From contig JBMYZR010000027.1 in NCBI GenBank assembly GCA_049610565.1, forward strand, positions 1-32,866: DNA of 32,866 nucleotides, given 5' to 3'. Made by a program: the position numbers and the translations under genes. Positions within the stretch are counted from its first letter, which is position 1; every line of letters begins with the position of its first letter. The DNA is from UBA8752 sp049610565. GTDB taxonomy: Bacteria; Bacteroidota; Bacteroidia; Flavobacteriales_D; Sanyastnellaceae. The notes beneath the pieces are model-generated. The model was not told the DNA's origin and made no database searches. It worked only from the letters and a program-made list of their open reading frames with translations. Of this stretch, positions 15,401 to 23,658 are shown piece after piece.

Positions 15401-16567
15401 TCAGGCCAATTTCTGCTGGGTCCGCCACCAGCGGTCGGGCAGGCTGCCTGCCGCGGCCGTCTGGTAGTCCTCATAGGAGCACGGCACGAGCAGGAGCCGC
15501 CCTTTGCGGTTGCCGGCACCGGGCGTGGGGATGTCCATCCACCAGCGGTCACTCCGCGGGCTCTTGTAGAAGACGACTTCGTGGTCGGTGTCGTCGAGGA
15601 CGACGCGGTACTGCAGGTAGTCTTCGGTGGAGCCCCGCGGGTGGTCGCCAATGCGGTGCATCACGCCTTCGAGGAAACACCAGATGGCCTCGGCCACAAG
15701 TTGTCCGCCGCGGCCGTCGCCATCGCGGGACGGGTCGTGCTCGAAGAAGCCGATGGCGCTCAGGCGATCGCTGTATCCGGCGTAGCGGGCGAGTTGGCAG
15801 AACTCCTCTCCGGTGAGGCCATTGGTCTGCACCGAGGGGGTCGCGGGATGGTCGGCCGCCCGGACGGCGCCCAGGTCAAACGACACGAGGTCGGCATCGC
15901 GCAGGAGCGGCTCGGCCTGGCCGATGTCGGCCCGCAGCCGCCCGAGGCGGATCGCATCGAAATGCATGCGGTCCATGAGCTGGAGGGTGTCGCCGTCCGT
16001 CCGGTAGCGCTGGTGACCGAGGTGGGTCAGGTCGAAGAGGTGGCCGCCTTCGGGCAGGATGAGGGCGTTGAGCCAGTTGCGGCCATCCACCTCCTGGGGG
16101 TCGCCGCCAAAGTCGACCGAGGCGTCGACGTTGACCACGTTGATGGGACGTTGCTGCCGGGCGTAGGCGGCGTACATCGGCACGGTGAGGACCTGCGAAC
16201 CGCCGATGACGATGGGCACGATGTCGCGGGCCATCAACTCCTGACAGACCACGTCGAGCGCAGCGCGGGTGTCTTCCGGGGTGGGGGCGGCCACGATGTT
16301 GCCGAGGTCGGCGACCGGGGCCCACTTGTCCATGACGGTGAGCGAGAGCAGTTTGCCGCGCACCCATTCCGCGGCCCGATCGGTCTGGGCGCCGTCGAGG
16401 CTGCCACGGCGGTCCATGACGCCCACGATGGCGGCCACACAGCCGTCGAGGTCGGGGCGCTCACCGGCGCGGTGGATGCGCAGTACATCGCGCAGCCGGT
16501 CGGTGCCGTCCGAGATGTCGAACAACCCGGCCTCGGTGGGCTCGAGCCAATCGAAGATGGATTCCAT
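15401..16567 (-). CDS. Arginase/formimidoylglutamase-fold protein, metal site degenerate
   Basis: The protein has 388 residues. The core (about 40-310) follows the arginase (ureohydrolase) fold, but the manganese-site motifs are altered. The GGxH motif is IGGSQ (Q125 for His). The DAHxD motif is DASVD (D148 and D152 kept, Ser at 150 for His). The SFDxDxxD motif is SFDLGAV (D231 kept, G233 for Asp). So three of the six usual ligands are missing. A C-terminal part beyond the fold has KSPRSDRWWMD and ends PDRWWRTQQKLA. Proteins like this are often labelled formimidoylglutamase or arginase in Bacteroidota; catalysis of that kind is doubtful here. From memory, relatives with the same losses sit beside topA and gldK in other members of the phylum. 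A -7-like box is 4 bases from the ATG; topA lies 22 bases upstream. Confidence 0.8.
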   Translation of the reverse strand: MESIFDWLEPTEAGLFDISDGTDRLRDVLRIHRAGERPDLDGCVAAIVGVMDRRGSLDGAQTDRAAEWVRGKLLSLTVMDKWAPVADLGNIVAAPTPEDTRAALDVVCQELMARDIVPIVIGGSQVLTVPMYAAYARQQRPINVVNVDASVDFGGDPQEVDGRNWLNALILPEGGHLFDLTHLGHQRYRTDGDTLQLMDRMHFDAIRLGRLRADIGQAEPLLRDADLVSFDLGAVRAADHPATPSVQTNGLTGEEFCQLARYAGYSDRLSAIGFFEHDPSRDGDGRGGQLVAEAIWCFLEGVMHRIGDHPRGSTEDYLQYRVVLDDTDHEVVFYKSPRSDRWWMDIPTPGAGNRKGRLLLVPCSYEDYQTAAAGSLPDRWWRTQQKLA

Positions 16568-16571
16568 GGGG

Positions 16572-16579
16572 CCAATCTA
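16572..16579 (-). promoter_or_regulatory. Candidate -7 box of the arginase-like gene
   Basis: On the minus strand TAGATTGG lies 4 bases (CCCC) before the ATG at 16567. It differs from TAnnTTTG at one base. It sits in the 22-base gap after topA and would produce a transcript starting at the start codon. No clear -33 element was identified, since the upstream DNA is topA coding sequence. Confidence 0.35.
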
Positions 16580-16589
16580 CCCCTTGGCG

Positions 16590-19046
16590 TCAGGCCTTTT
16601 TCTTCTTGGCCTTGGAGGTTTTCGGCTTTCCCTTGATGATTTCCTGAGCGCGCTCCCACGTCATCTCGAGGATTTTCTCGCCCACGGGAATGCGGACGGA
16701 CTGCTTCTCGGAGACGAGGTAGTACTGGCGGCCCTTCAGGCGGATGGTCCACTTGGCGTCTTCGGCGAAGGCCTTGATGATGCCGGCCTTGAGCTGCAGG
16801 ACGCGGTCCCAGTCGAGGTTGTCGATCTCCTCGCCCTTGGGAATCTTGACGTTGTCCTTGCCCGACTTGATGTAGGGTCCCCAGCGGCCCATCAGCACGC
16901 GGGTGTCCGGATCCTCATCGTAGGTGCGGAGCAGGGCCTTGGCGTCGGCCTCCCGCTTGGCCTTGATCATCTCGATGGCCACGTCCAGGGGGATGTCGTA
17001 CGGCGAGTACTCGCTGTCCTTGGGGATGCTCACGAATTTGCCGTCGTGGCGCACGTAGGGGCCGAAGCGGCCGATGGCGGCGACGACCTTCTTGTCCTCG
17101 AACTGGCCGAGGTCGCGCGGCAGATCAAACAGCTTGAGCGCCTCTTCGAGCGTGATGCCCTCGAGGGTCTGGCCCTTGAGCAGGGAAGCAAACCGCTTCT
17201 CCTCGTCGTCCGGGGCGCCGATCTGGGCGAGGGGGCCATAGCGGCCGATGCGGACCAGGACCATCTTGCCGGAGGCGGGGTCCACGCCGAGTTCCCGCTC
17301 CCCGCTGGCGCGTTCGGCGTTCTCGGTGGTGTCCTGGATCTGCGCGTTGAACGGCGTGTAGAACGCCTTCACCATGCGCTGCCAATCGTCCTTGCCGGCG
17401 GCGATGTCATCGAATTCCTGCTCCACCTTGGCGGTGAACTGGAAGTCCATGATGGACGGGAAGTGCTCCTGGAGGAAGTCCGTCACGACCATGCCGATGT
17501 CGGTCGGGAACAGCTTGGACCGCTCCGATCCGGCCATCTCGGTGTTTTCCTCGGCGCGGACGGTGCCGTCGTCCTGCAGGTGCAGGGTCTGGAAGGTGCG
17601 CTCCTTGCCTTCGCGGTCCTCCTTGACGACGTAGCCGCGCTTCTGGATGGTGCCGATGGTGGAGGCGTAGGTGGACGGGCGGCCGATCTGCAGCTCCTCG
17701 AGCTTCTTGACCAGGGCGGCCTCGCTGAAGCGGGCCGTCGGCTTGGTGAAGCGCTCGATGGCCTGCATGGCCTTGAGGTCGAGGGCCTGGCCCTGTTCCA
17801 TGCGGGGGAGCATGCCGCGGTCCTCCTTTTCGTCGTCGGTGCCCTCGAGGTACACCTTTATGAAGCCGTCGAACTGGATGGCCTCGCCCTTGGCGACGAG
17901 CATTTCCTCGCGGCCCGGCAGGTGGATGTCGACGGTGGTCTTCTCGATGATGGCGTTGGCCATCTGGCTGGCCAGGGTGCGCTTGAAAATGAGCTCGTAC
18001 AACCGGCGCTCGTCGCTCTCACCCTGGAGGGTGGCGGCGGACATGTCGGTCGGGCGGATGGCCTCGTGGGCCTCCTGGGCGCCGGCGTTCTTGGTCTTGA
18101 AGACGCGGCGCTCGTGGTAGTTCTCGCCGTAGCTCGAGGTGATGTGGGCCTGGGCGGCGTCGAGGGCGAAGTCGGACAGGTTGGTGGAGTCCGTTCGCAT
18201 GTAGGTGATGCGGCCGGCCTCATACAGCCGCTGGGCGACCTGCATGGTGCGGGAGACCGAGAAGCCGAGCTTCCGGGAGGCCTCCTGCTGGAGGGTGGAG
18301 GTGGTGAACGGAGCCGCCGGCTTGCGCTGGGTCGGCTTGCGCTCCACGCGGTCGGCCTTGAGGGCGGCGCCGTGGGCGGACTCGAGGACGGCCGAGGCGA
18401 GCTCGGGGGTGTCGAGGCGCTTGTTGAGGTCGGCCTTGAAGCCCTGGCCACCGGCCGCCAGTTGGGCGGTGACCTTGTAGTAGCCCTTGGGCTGGAAGGC
18501 GAGAATCTCCCGCTCGCGCTCCACGATGAGGCGGACGGTGACGCTCTGGACCCGGCCGGCGGACAACGAGGGCCGGACCTTCTTCCAGAGGACCGGGGAG
18601 AGTTCGTAGCCCACGAGGCGGTCCAGCACCCGGCGGGCCTGCTGGGCCATCACGAGGGGCATGTTGACCTGGCGGGGATTGTCGATGGCGCGGAGGATGG
18701 CCTTCTTGGTGATCTCGCTGAAGACGATGCGCTTGGTCTTGGCCTCGGGCAGGCTGAGCGCCTCCTGCAGGTGCCAGCTGATGGCCTCTCCCTCGCGGTC
18801 CTCATCCGTCGCGAGCCAGACGACCTGGGCAGACTTGGCGAGTTTCTTCAATTCACTGAAGCGCCCCTTGTCGGCGGTCACTTCATAGGTGGGCATGAAC
18901 CCGTTCTCGACGTCGACGGCGAGCTGTCCCCCGGGCAGGTCCCGGATGTGTCCATAGCTGGATCGGACAACGTAGTCCCCACCGAGGTATCCTTCGATGG
19001 TTTTGGCCTTGGCGGGGCTCTCGACGATGACGAGGTTCTTGCTCAT
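16590..19046 (-). CDS. topA: DNA topoisomerase I (type IA)
   Basis: The protein has 818 residues from the ATG giving MSKNLVIVESPAKAK, the standard opening; a 7-codon longer reading is rejected. The enzyme relaxes negative supercoils through a tyrosine-DNA intermediate. The toprim domain occupies about residues 3-135 with DEDREGEA at 81-88. The central domains contain LSAGRVQSV (161-169) and the active site ITYMRTDS with catalytic Y282. The C-terminus has no Cys zinc fingers; instead it has repeats of the type GRYGPLAQIG, GRFGPYVRHDG and GRWGPYIKSG, and ends in a Lys-rich tail (TSKAKKKKA). This arrangement is common in Bacteroidota TopA. It is transcribed divergently from miaB across a 180-base gap and is followed 22 bases later by the arginase-like gene. 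Confidence 0.95.
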   Translation of the reverse strand: MSKNLVIVESPAKAKTIEGYLGGDYVVRSSYGHIRDLPGGQLAVDVENGFMPTYEVTADKGRFSELKKLAKSAQVVWLATDEDREGEAISWHLQEALSLPEAKTKRIVFSEITKKAILRAIDNPRQVNMPLVMAQQARRVLDRLVGYELSPVLWKKVRPSLSAGRVQSVTVRLIVEREREILAFQPKGYYKVTAQLAAGGQGFKADLNKRLDTPELASAVLESAHGAALKADRVERKPTQRKPAAPFTTSTLQQEASRKLGFSVSRTMQVAQRLYEAGRITYMRTDSTNLSDFALDAAQAHITSSYGENYHERRVFKTKNAGAQEAHEAIRPTDMSAATLQGESDERRLYELIFKRTLASQMANAIIEKTTVDIHLPGREEMLVAKGEAIQFDGFIKVYLEGTDDEKEDRGMLPRMEQGQALDLKAMQAIERFTKPTARFSEAALVKKLEELQIGRPSTYASTIGTIQKRGYVVKEDREGKERTFQTLHLQDDGTVRAEENTEMAGSERSKLFPTDIGMVVTDFLQEHFPSIMDFQFTAKVEQEFDDIAAGKDDWQRMVKAFYTPFNAQIQDTTENAERASGERELGVDPASGKMVLVRIGRYGPLAQIGAPDDEEKRFASLLKGQTLEGITLEEALKLFDLPRDLGQFEDKKVVAAIGRFGPYVRHDGKFVSIPKDSEYSPYDIPLDVAIEMIKAKREADAKALLRTYDEDPDTRVLMGRWGPYIKSGKDNVKIPKGEEIDNLDWDRVLQLKAGIIKAFAEDAKWTIRLKGRQYYLVSEKQSVRIPVGEKILEMTWERAQEIIKGKPKTSKAKKKKA

Positions 19047-19174
19047 GAAAGGTGAAATGAGCGGCAAAGAAAACGGGATTCCCGATGCGAGGGAACCCCG
19101 AGGGCACAGTTGTCAGTCATTTCGTGTGGGCTTTCGACCCTACCGTAGGTACGTCTGCAAAACAATTCCGGGAA

Positions 19175-19189
19175 CTGACACGTTGTCAG
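19175..19189. promoter_or_regulatory. Perfect palindrome beside the miaB promoter, possible operator
   Basis: CTGACA (19175-19180), spacer CGT, TGTCAG (19184-19189): arms pair exactly. It ends 8 bases before the miaB -7 box, covering the -33 region, where a bound regulator could block or aid RNA polymerase. No T-run follows, so it is not a terminator. The bound protein is unknown. The region lies between divergent topA and miaB, so either could be affected. Confidence 0.4.
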
Positions 19190-19197
19190 GTTCGGCG

Positions 19198-19205
19198 TAA
19201 ATTTG
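19198..19205 (+). promoter_or_regulatory. miaB promoter -7 box
   Basis: TAAATTTG matches the Bacteroidota -7 consensus TAnnTTTG exactly. It lies 21 bases before the ATG at 19227 and decides the miaB start, since the upstream TTG candidate at 19203 lies inside the box. No strong -33 TTTG is seen; the expected position is occupied by the CTGACA palindrome. Confidence 0.6.
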
Positions 19206-19226
19206 CCTTCCCCCAGTCCGAACTCC

Positions 19227-20678
19227 ATGAGACCAGGCAACCACACCATCGACGAATCCCGCCAGGGAGAGGCCCTTCAATCCAGCGCGGTGGGCGAGCG
19301 CAAACTGTACCTCGAGAGCTACGGTTGCCAAATGAACTTCAGCGACAGCGAGATCGTTGCGAGCATCCTCGCCGAGGCCGGCTACGCCACGACCAAGAAC
19401 GAGGGCGAGGCCGATTTGATCCTGCTGAACACGTGCTCCATCCGGGACAACGCCGAGCAGCGCATCCGCCACCGCTTGCAGCACCTCAAGGGCGGAAAGC
19501 GCAACAACCCCAAGCTCAAGGTGGGCATCCTCGGCTGCATGGCCGAGCGCCTGCGGGACCAGCTGCTCGAGGAGGAGAAGTTGGTCGACCTGGTGGTCGG
19601 CCCGGACGCCTACCGCGACCTGCCGCGCCTCGTCGACGAGGTCGAGGGCGGACAGAAGGCGGTCAACACCCTGCTCAGCCGGGAGGAGACCTACGCCGAG
19701 ATCCAGCCGGTCCGCCTCGATGACAAGGGGGTGACGGCCTTCATTTCCATCATGCGGGGCTGCGACAACATGTGCAGCTTCTGTGTCGTCCCGTTCACCC
19801 GTGGCCGGGAGCGGAGCCGCGACCCGCAGAGCATCGTGGCCGAGGCCCGCGACCTGTTTGCCAAGGGCTACCGCGAGGTGACCCTGCTCGGCCAGAACGT
19901 GGACAGCTACAAGTGGAACGTCGACGCCAAGGGCAACGTCAAGGACGAGGGGCAACCGGTCGTCCGCTTCGCCCAGCTGATGGACCTCGTCTCCGATGTG
20001 GATCCCGATTTGCGTGTGCGCTTCTCCACGTCGCACCCGAAGGACATGACCGACGAGGTGCTCGAGGTGATGGCCCGCAAGGACAACCTCTGCAAGTACA
20101 TCCACCTGCCGGTCCAGAGTGGCCACAGCGATGTGCTCAAGCGGATGAACCGCGGCTATACCCGCGAATGGTACCTCGACCGGATTGCCGCCATCCGCCG
20201 CATCATGCCGGACTGCGCGATCAGCACCGACGTGATCGCCGGATTCTGCGGTGAGACCGTGGAGCAGCACGAGGCCACGCTGAGCCTGATGCGCGAGGTG
20301 CGCTACGAGATGGCCTTCATGTTCAAGTACAGCGAGCGCCCCCGCACGCTGGCCGAGCGGAAGTTCGAGGACGACGTGCCGGAGGAGGAGAAGGGCCGCC
20401 GCCTCACCGAGATCATCCAGCTCCAGCAGGAGCACAGCAAGGAGCGGACCGCTGCCCAGTGCGGCCGGATCTACCGCGTGCTGGTGGAGGGTCCGTCCAA
20501 GAAGAACGCCGAGGAGTTCCAGGGCCGGAACACCTACAACACGATGATCGTCTTCCCGAAAGGCGACGTCGAGCCGGGCCAATACCATTATGTCCGCACG
20601 ACCGACCACACGTCCATCACCCTGCGGGGTGAGCTGGTTGACGAGGCGGTCGCCGTGGAGGAGGGCTTCATCGCATGA
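19227..20678 (+). CDS. miaB: tRNA-2-methylthio-N6-dimethylallyladenosine synthase MiaB
   Basis: The protein has 483 residues. It is a radical-SAM enzyme that adds a methylthio group to i6A37 of tRNAs reading codons beginning with U, improving decoding. Three domains are visible. The N-terminal MTTase domain has cluster-binding C34 (SYGCQMNFSD), C70 (LNTCSIRD) and C104 (LGCMAER). The radical-SAM domain has CDNMCSFC with C179, C183 and C186. A C-terminal TRAM-like domain covers about 405-480 (YRVLVEGPSKK, then HYVRTTDHTSITLRGEL). The 20-residue lead before the first strand is longer than in many MiaB proteins. The stop overlaps the next ATG (ATGA at 20675-20678), coupling it to the sigma-54 activator. 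A perfect -7 box and a palindrome lie directly upstream. Confidence 0.95.
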   Translation: MRPGNHTIDESRQGEALQSSAVGERKLYLESYGCQMNFSDSEIVASILAEAGYATTKNEGEADLILLNTCSIRDNAEQRIRHRLQHLKGGKRNNPKLKVGILGCMAERLRDQLLEEEKLVDLVVGPDAYRDLPRLVDEVEGGQKAVNTLLSREETYAEIQPVRLDDKGVTAFISIMRGCDNMCSFCVVPFTRGRERSRDPQSIVAEARDLFAKGYREVTLLGQNVDSYKWNVDAKGNVKDEGQPVVRFAQLMDLVSDVDPDLRVRFSTSHPKDMTDEVLEVMARKDNLCKYIHLPVQSGHSDVLKRMNRGYTREWYLDRIAAIRRIMPDCAISTDVIAGFCGETVEQHEATLSLMREVRYEMAFMFKYSERPRTLAERKFEDDVPEEEKGRRLTEIIQLQQEHSKERTAAQCGRIYRVLVEGPSKKNAEEFQGRNTYNTMIVFPKGDVEPGQYHYVRTTDHTSITLRGELVDEAVAVEEGFIA

Positions 20679-21931
20679 ACCTGCAGTCCGTCAAATCCCG
20701 GTTCGGCATCGTGGGCAACAGCCCCGGCCTGGAGCGCGCGCTCGCCACGGCGGTGCGGGTGGCTCCGGCCGACATCACGGTGCTGGTCCGCGGAGAATCG
20801 GGCACGGGAAAGGAGGCGCTGCCCAAGATCATCCACCACAACAGTGCGCGGAAGCACGGCACCTACATCGCGGTGAACTGCGGGGCGATTCCCGAGGGCA
20901 CCATCGATTCCGAGCTGTTCGGTCACGAGAAGGGCAGTTTCACCGGCGCCCACGAGGCCCGCAAGGGCTACTTCGAGGAGGCCGATGGCGGCACCATTTT
21001 CCTCGATGAGGTGGGGGAGTTGCCGATGGCCACCCAGGCGCGGCTGCTCCGGGTGCTCGAGACGGGCGAATACCTGCGGGTGGGCTCCTCCAAGGTGCGC
21101 AAGACCGACGTCCGCGTCGTGGCGGCGACCAACCTCGATTTCGACAAGGCCATGGCGGCCGGGAAGTTCCGGGAGGACCTGTTCTACCGCCTCAACCAGG
21201 TGCCGCTGCTGCTGCCGCCGTTGCGCGAACGGGGGGACGACATCCACCTGTTGTTCCGGAAGTTCACGGCGGACTTCAGCGACCGGCACCACATGCCGCC
21301 GATCCGGCTCGGGCCGGAGGCCATCGAGCTCCTGGTGCGCTACCCGTGGCCGGGCAACGTGCGCCAACTCAAGAACATCGCCGAGCAGATCAGCGCCATC
21401 GAGACGGAGCGGACCGTGGACGCGGACCGGCTGCTCGATTACCTGCCGGAGTTGCCACGCCGGAGCCTGACGACGCTGCCCGTCGATGAGGCCGATGCCG
21501 GACCCGGGATGAACGAGCGCGAAATCCTGTACAAGCTGCTCTTCGAGATGAAGTCGGACCTGACCGACCTGAAGTCGCTCGTGCTGAAGATGATCCAGGA
21601 CGGGCGCATCGACGCCGCGTCCAGCGAGGACCACGCGTTGGTCAACCGCGTGTTCGGCGAGCAGGGCGGGACCGAGGTGCTGCGCCTGCCGGAGCGCGCC
21701 GGCGCCCCTTCGCCGGTCGAGCAGGAGGGCGGGTGGTCTACCCCGGCCAGTCCCGACGGGTTCGCCGAGGCCCGGGAGGTGGAGGAGACCCTGTCGCTCG
21801 TAGAGAGCGAGCGGGAGTTGATTCGCCGCGCCCTCGTCAAGCACGGCAATCGCCGGAGGCAGGCCGCGGCTGAACTCGGCATTTCCGAGCGGACACTCTA
21901 CCGCAAAATCAAGGAATTCGGACTCAAATGA
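20675..21931 (+). CDS. Sigma-54-dependent transcriptional activator without sensor domain
   Basis: The protein has 418 residues. A sigma-54 activator AAA+ domain begins at about residue 10: Walker A GESGTGKE (40-47), the sigma-54 contact loop as GSFTGA (87-92, instead of the usual GAFTGA), Walker B GGTIFLDE (105-112), then the R-finger region FREDLFYRLN and the YPWPGNVRQL sensor II. There is no receiver, PAS or GAF domain ahead of it. A variable, acidic stretch (about 265-370) follows, then a Fis-type helix-turn-helix at about 375-418 (RRQAAAELGISERTLYRKI). It overlaps miaB and lptE by 4 bases each. This miaB / activator / lptE order is known in Bacteroidota. Its targets cannot be deduced; regulation by abundance or a partner is inferred from the missing sensor. 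Confidence 0.92.
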   Translation: MNLQSVKSRFGIVGNSPGLERALATAVRVAPADITVLVRGESGTGKEALPKIIHHNSARKHGTYIAVNCGAIPEGTIDSELFGHEKGSFTGAHEARKGYFEEADGGTIFLDEVGELPMATQARLLRVLETGEYLRVGSSKVRKTDVRVVAATNLDFDKAMAAGKFREDLFYRLNQVPLLLPPLRERGDDIHLLFRKFTADFSDRHHMPPIRLGPEAIELLVRYPWPGNVRQLKNIAEQISAIETERTVDADRLLDYLPELPRRSLTTLPVDEADAGPGMNEREILYKLLFEMKSDLTDLKSLVLKMIQDGRIDAASSEDHALVNRVFGEQGGTEVLRLPERAGAPSPVEQEGGWSTPASPDGFAEAREVEETLSLVESERELIRRALVKHGNRRRQAAAELGISERTLYRKIKEFGLK

Positions 21932-22428
21932 GGGCGTGGACTGTTCTGCTCGGGGCGGCGCTGCTCCTCTTGACCCGCTGCGGGGTGTACACGCCCTACG
22001 GCGCACAGACCGGTGGCGCGCAAACGTTCTCGGTGGAGTATTTCACGCCGGTGGCGCCGCTGGCGGGCCCCGAGGTGGGGCAGGAATTCACCGAGGCGCT
22101 CAAGGACCTGATCCAGCGGCAGAGCACGTTGCGTTGGGTGCCGGAAGGCGGCGAGATCCAGTACTCGGGCCGCATCGTGGGCTACGACGTGAGCACGAGC
22201 GCCGTGGCCGGCGGTCAGGAGGTGGCCTCCCAGAACCGGCTGACGATGCAGGTTCAGTTGCGGTACGTCCACCTGTTGGACCCGACCCTCGACTTCGAGA
22301 AGACCTTCAGCCGGTTTGCCGACTTTCCGGCCACCAGCGACCTGTTCGATGTGGAGGGACAGCTGGTGGAGGAGATCAACGAGCAGCTGACCCAGGAGGT
22401 CTTCAACGCGAGCCTCGGCAACTGGTGA
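21928..22428 (+). CDS. lptE: LPS assembly lipoprotein LptE-like
   Basis: The protein has 166 residues. A hydrophobic signal (residues 4-16) ends LLLLTRCGVYTPYGAQ; C18 is the likely lipidated Cys, but the residue before it is Arg, where Ala, Gly or Ser is normal. The rest fits the small alpha/beta LptE fold: FSVEYFTP strand, helix EVGQEFTEALKDLIQ, strand STLRWVPE, then IQYSGRIVGYDV and TMQVQLRYV strands and a C-terminal amphipathic helix. LptE plugs the LptD barrel in the outer membrane and helps deliver lipopolysaccharide to the surface. It overlaps the sigma-54 activator gene by 4 bases and is followed 24 bases later by the next gene. Family assignment rests on size, fold pattern and gene order. 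Confidence 0.82.
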   Translation: MRAWTVLLGAALLLLTRCGVYTPYGAQTGGAQTFSVEYFTPVAPLAGPEVGQEFTEALKDLIQRQSTLRWVPEGGEIQYSGRIVGYDVSTSAVAGGQEVASQNRLTMQVQLRYVHLLDPTLDFEKTFSRFADFPATSDLFDVEGQLVEEINEQLTQEVFNASLGNW

Positions 22429-22452
22429 GCGCGGTTGCATATTGCACCCCAC

Positions 22453-23604
22453 ATGGCCGATCCCCTTTCCAAACCCGATCCCGTCGAGGCGCTGCTCAGT
22501 GAGGTGCGGGGAGACACGCAGGCGTTTGACGCCGAGCGGTGGTCTTCCTGGTCCCAGACGCTCGGTGAATGGGTGGAGGCCTACCCCGCGTTTGGCGCTG
22601 GGCGGCTGCTTCGGGCCAAGGCGTCCCGGGACGGCCGCAACCTGAAGGCCGCGGACCACCTCGTCGAGGCGGCGGTGTTTGCCACGGTGCCGGGCCGGTT
22701 GTTTGACCTGCTCTTCCGCGCGGGCATCGAGTCCGAGATTGCGACGTTTGCCCGGGCCGTGGAGGCGCTGGAGCCGGAATTGGAGGAGGAGCTCCGCTTG
22801 CGTTGGACCCCCAAGGCGGTGGTCCAGCCGCCGGTGGAGGAGGCCCCGTCCGCTGAGACGGCTGCGCCGGAAGACGGAGTGACCAACCAGACAACGGACG
22901 ATCACGGCCAAAGCGACGACGGGGCGGAGGCCGAAGCGGTGGAGCCGCCGATCGAGGTGGAGGTGCCGCCGGAAGGATCGCTCGCCCGGGAGGTGGTGCT
23001 GGGCGCCATCGAGCGGAGCATCGAACAGGAAATCGAAGCCGTCCGCGCTGCGGAGGAGTCCGCCGCCGCTGCGGACGAGGCTGCAGAGCCGGAAGAGTCC
23101 GCTGCGAAGCCGGCTCCGGCCCAAAGTGGGCCTGGGGTCAATGTGGCCAACCTGTCGCCGCTGGCGCGGTGGGCGTTTGAGCGCTCCCGCCAGACCGGCT
23201 TTGTGGAGTCCGCCATCGCTGGTACGCCGGCCCTGAGGGTTGAGCAGGCCGCTGAGCACGTTGAGGAAGTCCTGTCGAGCGGCGCCGTGCCGACGGGGGG
23301 GGAGCCGGAGGGCCGGCTCGAGCAGCAGGCTGCGCTCATCGATCTGTTCATCCGCAACGAGCCGATGATCAGCCCCATCCAGCCGGATGTGGAGCGTCCT
23401 GCCGTCAAGGAGTTGGCCAAGGAAAGCCTCGTGGAGGACACGTCGCTCATCACCGAAACGATGGCCCGGATTTATGCCGCACAGGGGCAATTGGGGCGGG
23501 CCCGACGCGCTTACAAACTGCTGGCCTTGAAATACCCGGAGAAAAGCGTTTATTTTGCCGCCCAATCCAAACAGCTTGGAAGGAAGTCGACAGACGACCG
23601 ATAA
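22453..23604 (+). CDS. Bacteroidota-conserved TPR-like protein of unknown function
   Basis: The protein has 383 residues from the ATG giving MADPLSKPDP; a TTG 18 bases earlier is less likely. The N-terminal part (about 1-115) is helical and Leu/Ala rich. The middle (about 120-225) is acidic, Pro/Ala/Glu-rich and probably disordered. The conserved part is the C-terminus: ALIDLFIRNEPMISPI, then LITETMARIYAAQGQLGRARRAY and LALKYPEKSVYFAAQ, the last forming one TPR-like helix pair. No signal peptide is seen, so a cytoplasmic site is likely. Proteins with this end lie between lptE and secG in related genomes. Its role is unknown; a scaffold in envelope or secretion processes is a guess from the neighbours. 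Confidence 0.8.
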   Translation: MADPLSKPDPVEALLSEVRGDTQAFDAERWSSWSQTLGEWVEAYPAFGAGRLLRAKASRDGRNLKAADHLVEAAVFATVPGRLFDLLFRAGIESEIATFARAVEALEPELEEELRLRWTPKAVVQPPVEEAPSAETAAPEDGVTNQTTDDHGQSDDGAEAEAVEPPIEVEVPPEGSLAREVVLGAIERSIEQEIEAVRAAEESAAAADEAAEPEESAAKPAPAQSGPGVNVANLSPLARWAFERSRQTGFVESAIAGTPALRVEQAAEHVEEVLSSGAVPTGGEPEGRLEQQAALIDLFIRNEPMISPIQPDVERPAVKELAKESLVEDTSLITETMARIYAAQGQLGRARRAYKLLALKYPEKSVYFAAQSKQLGRKSTDDR

Positions 23605-23658
23605 CCCGCCACTGACGGGGACTTCCGAACCGATTGGATGGGATCAACACAAGACACC

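Noticed and set aside
15401..16567. Simple call as active formimidoylglutamase or arginase
   Set aside because: Three of the six usual manganese ligands are replaced (Gln, Ser, Gly), so only the fold can be claimed.
19203..19226. A TTG start for miaB 24 bases upstream
   Set aside because: The TTG lies inside the perfect TAAATTTG -7 box, so it would not be transcribed; the ATG at 19227 fits.
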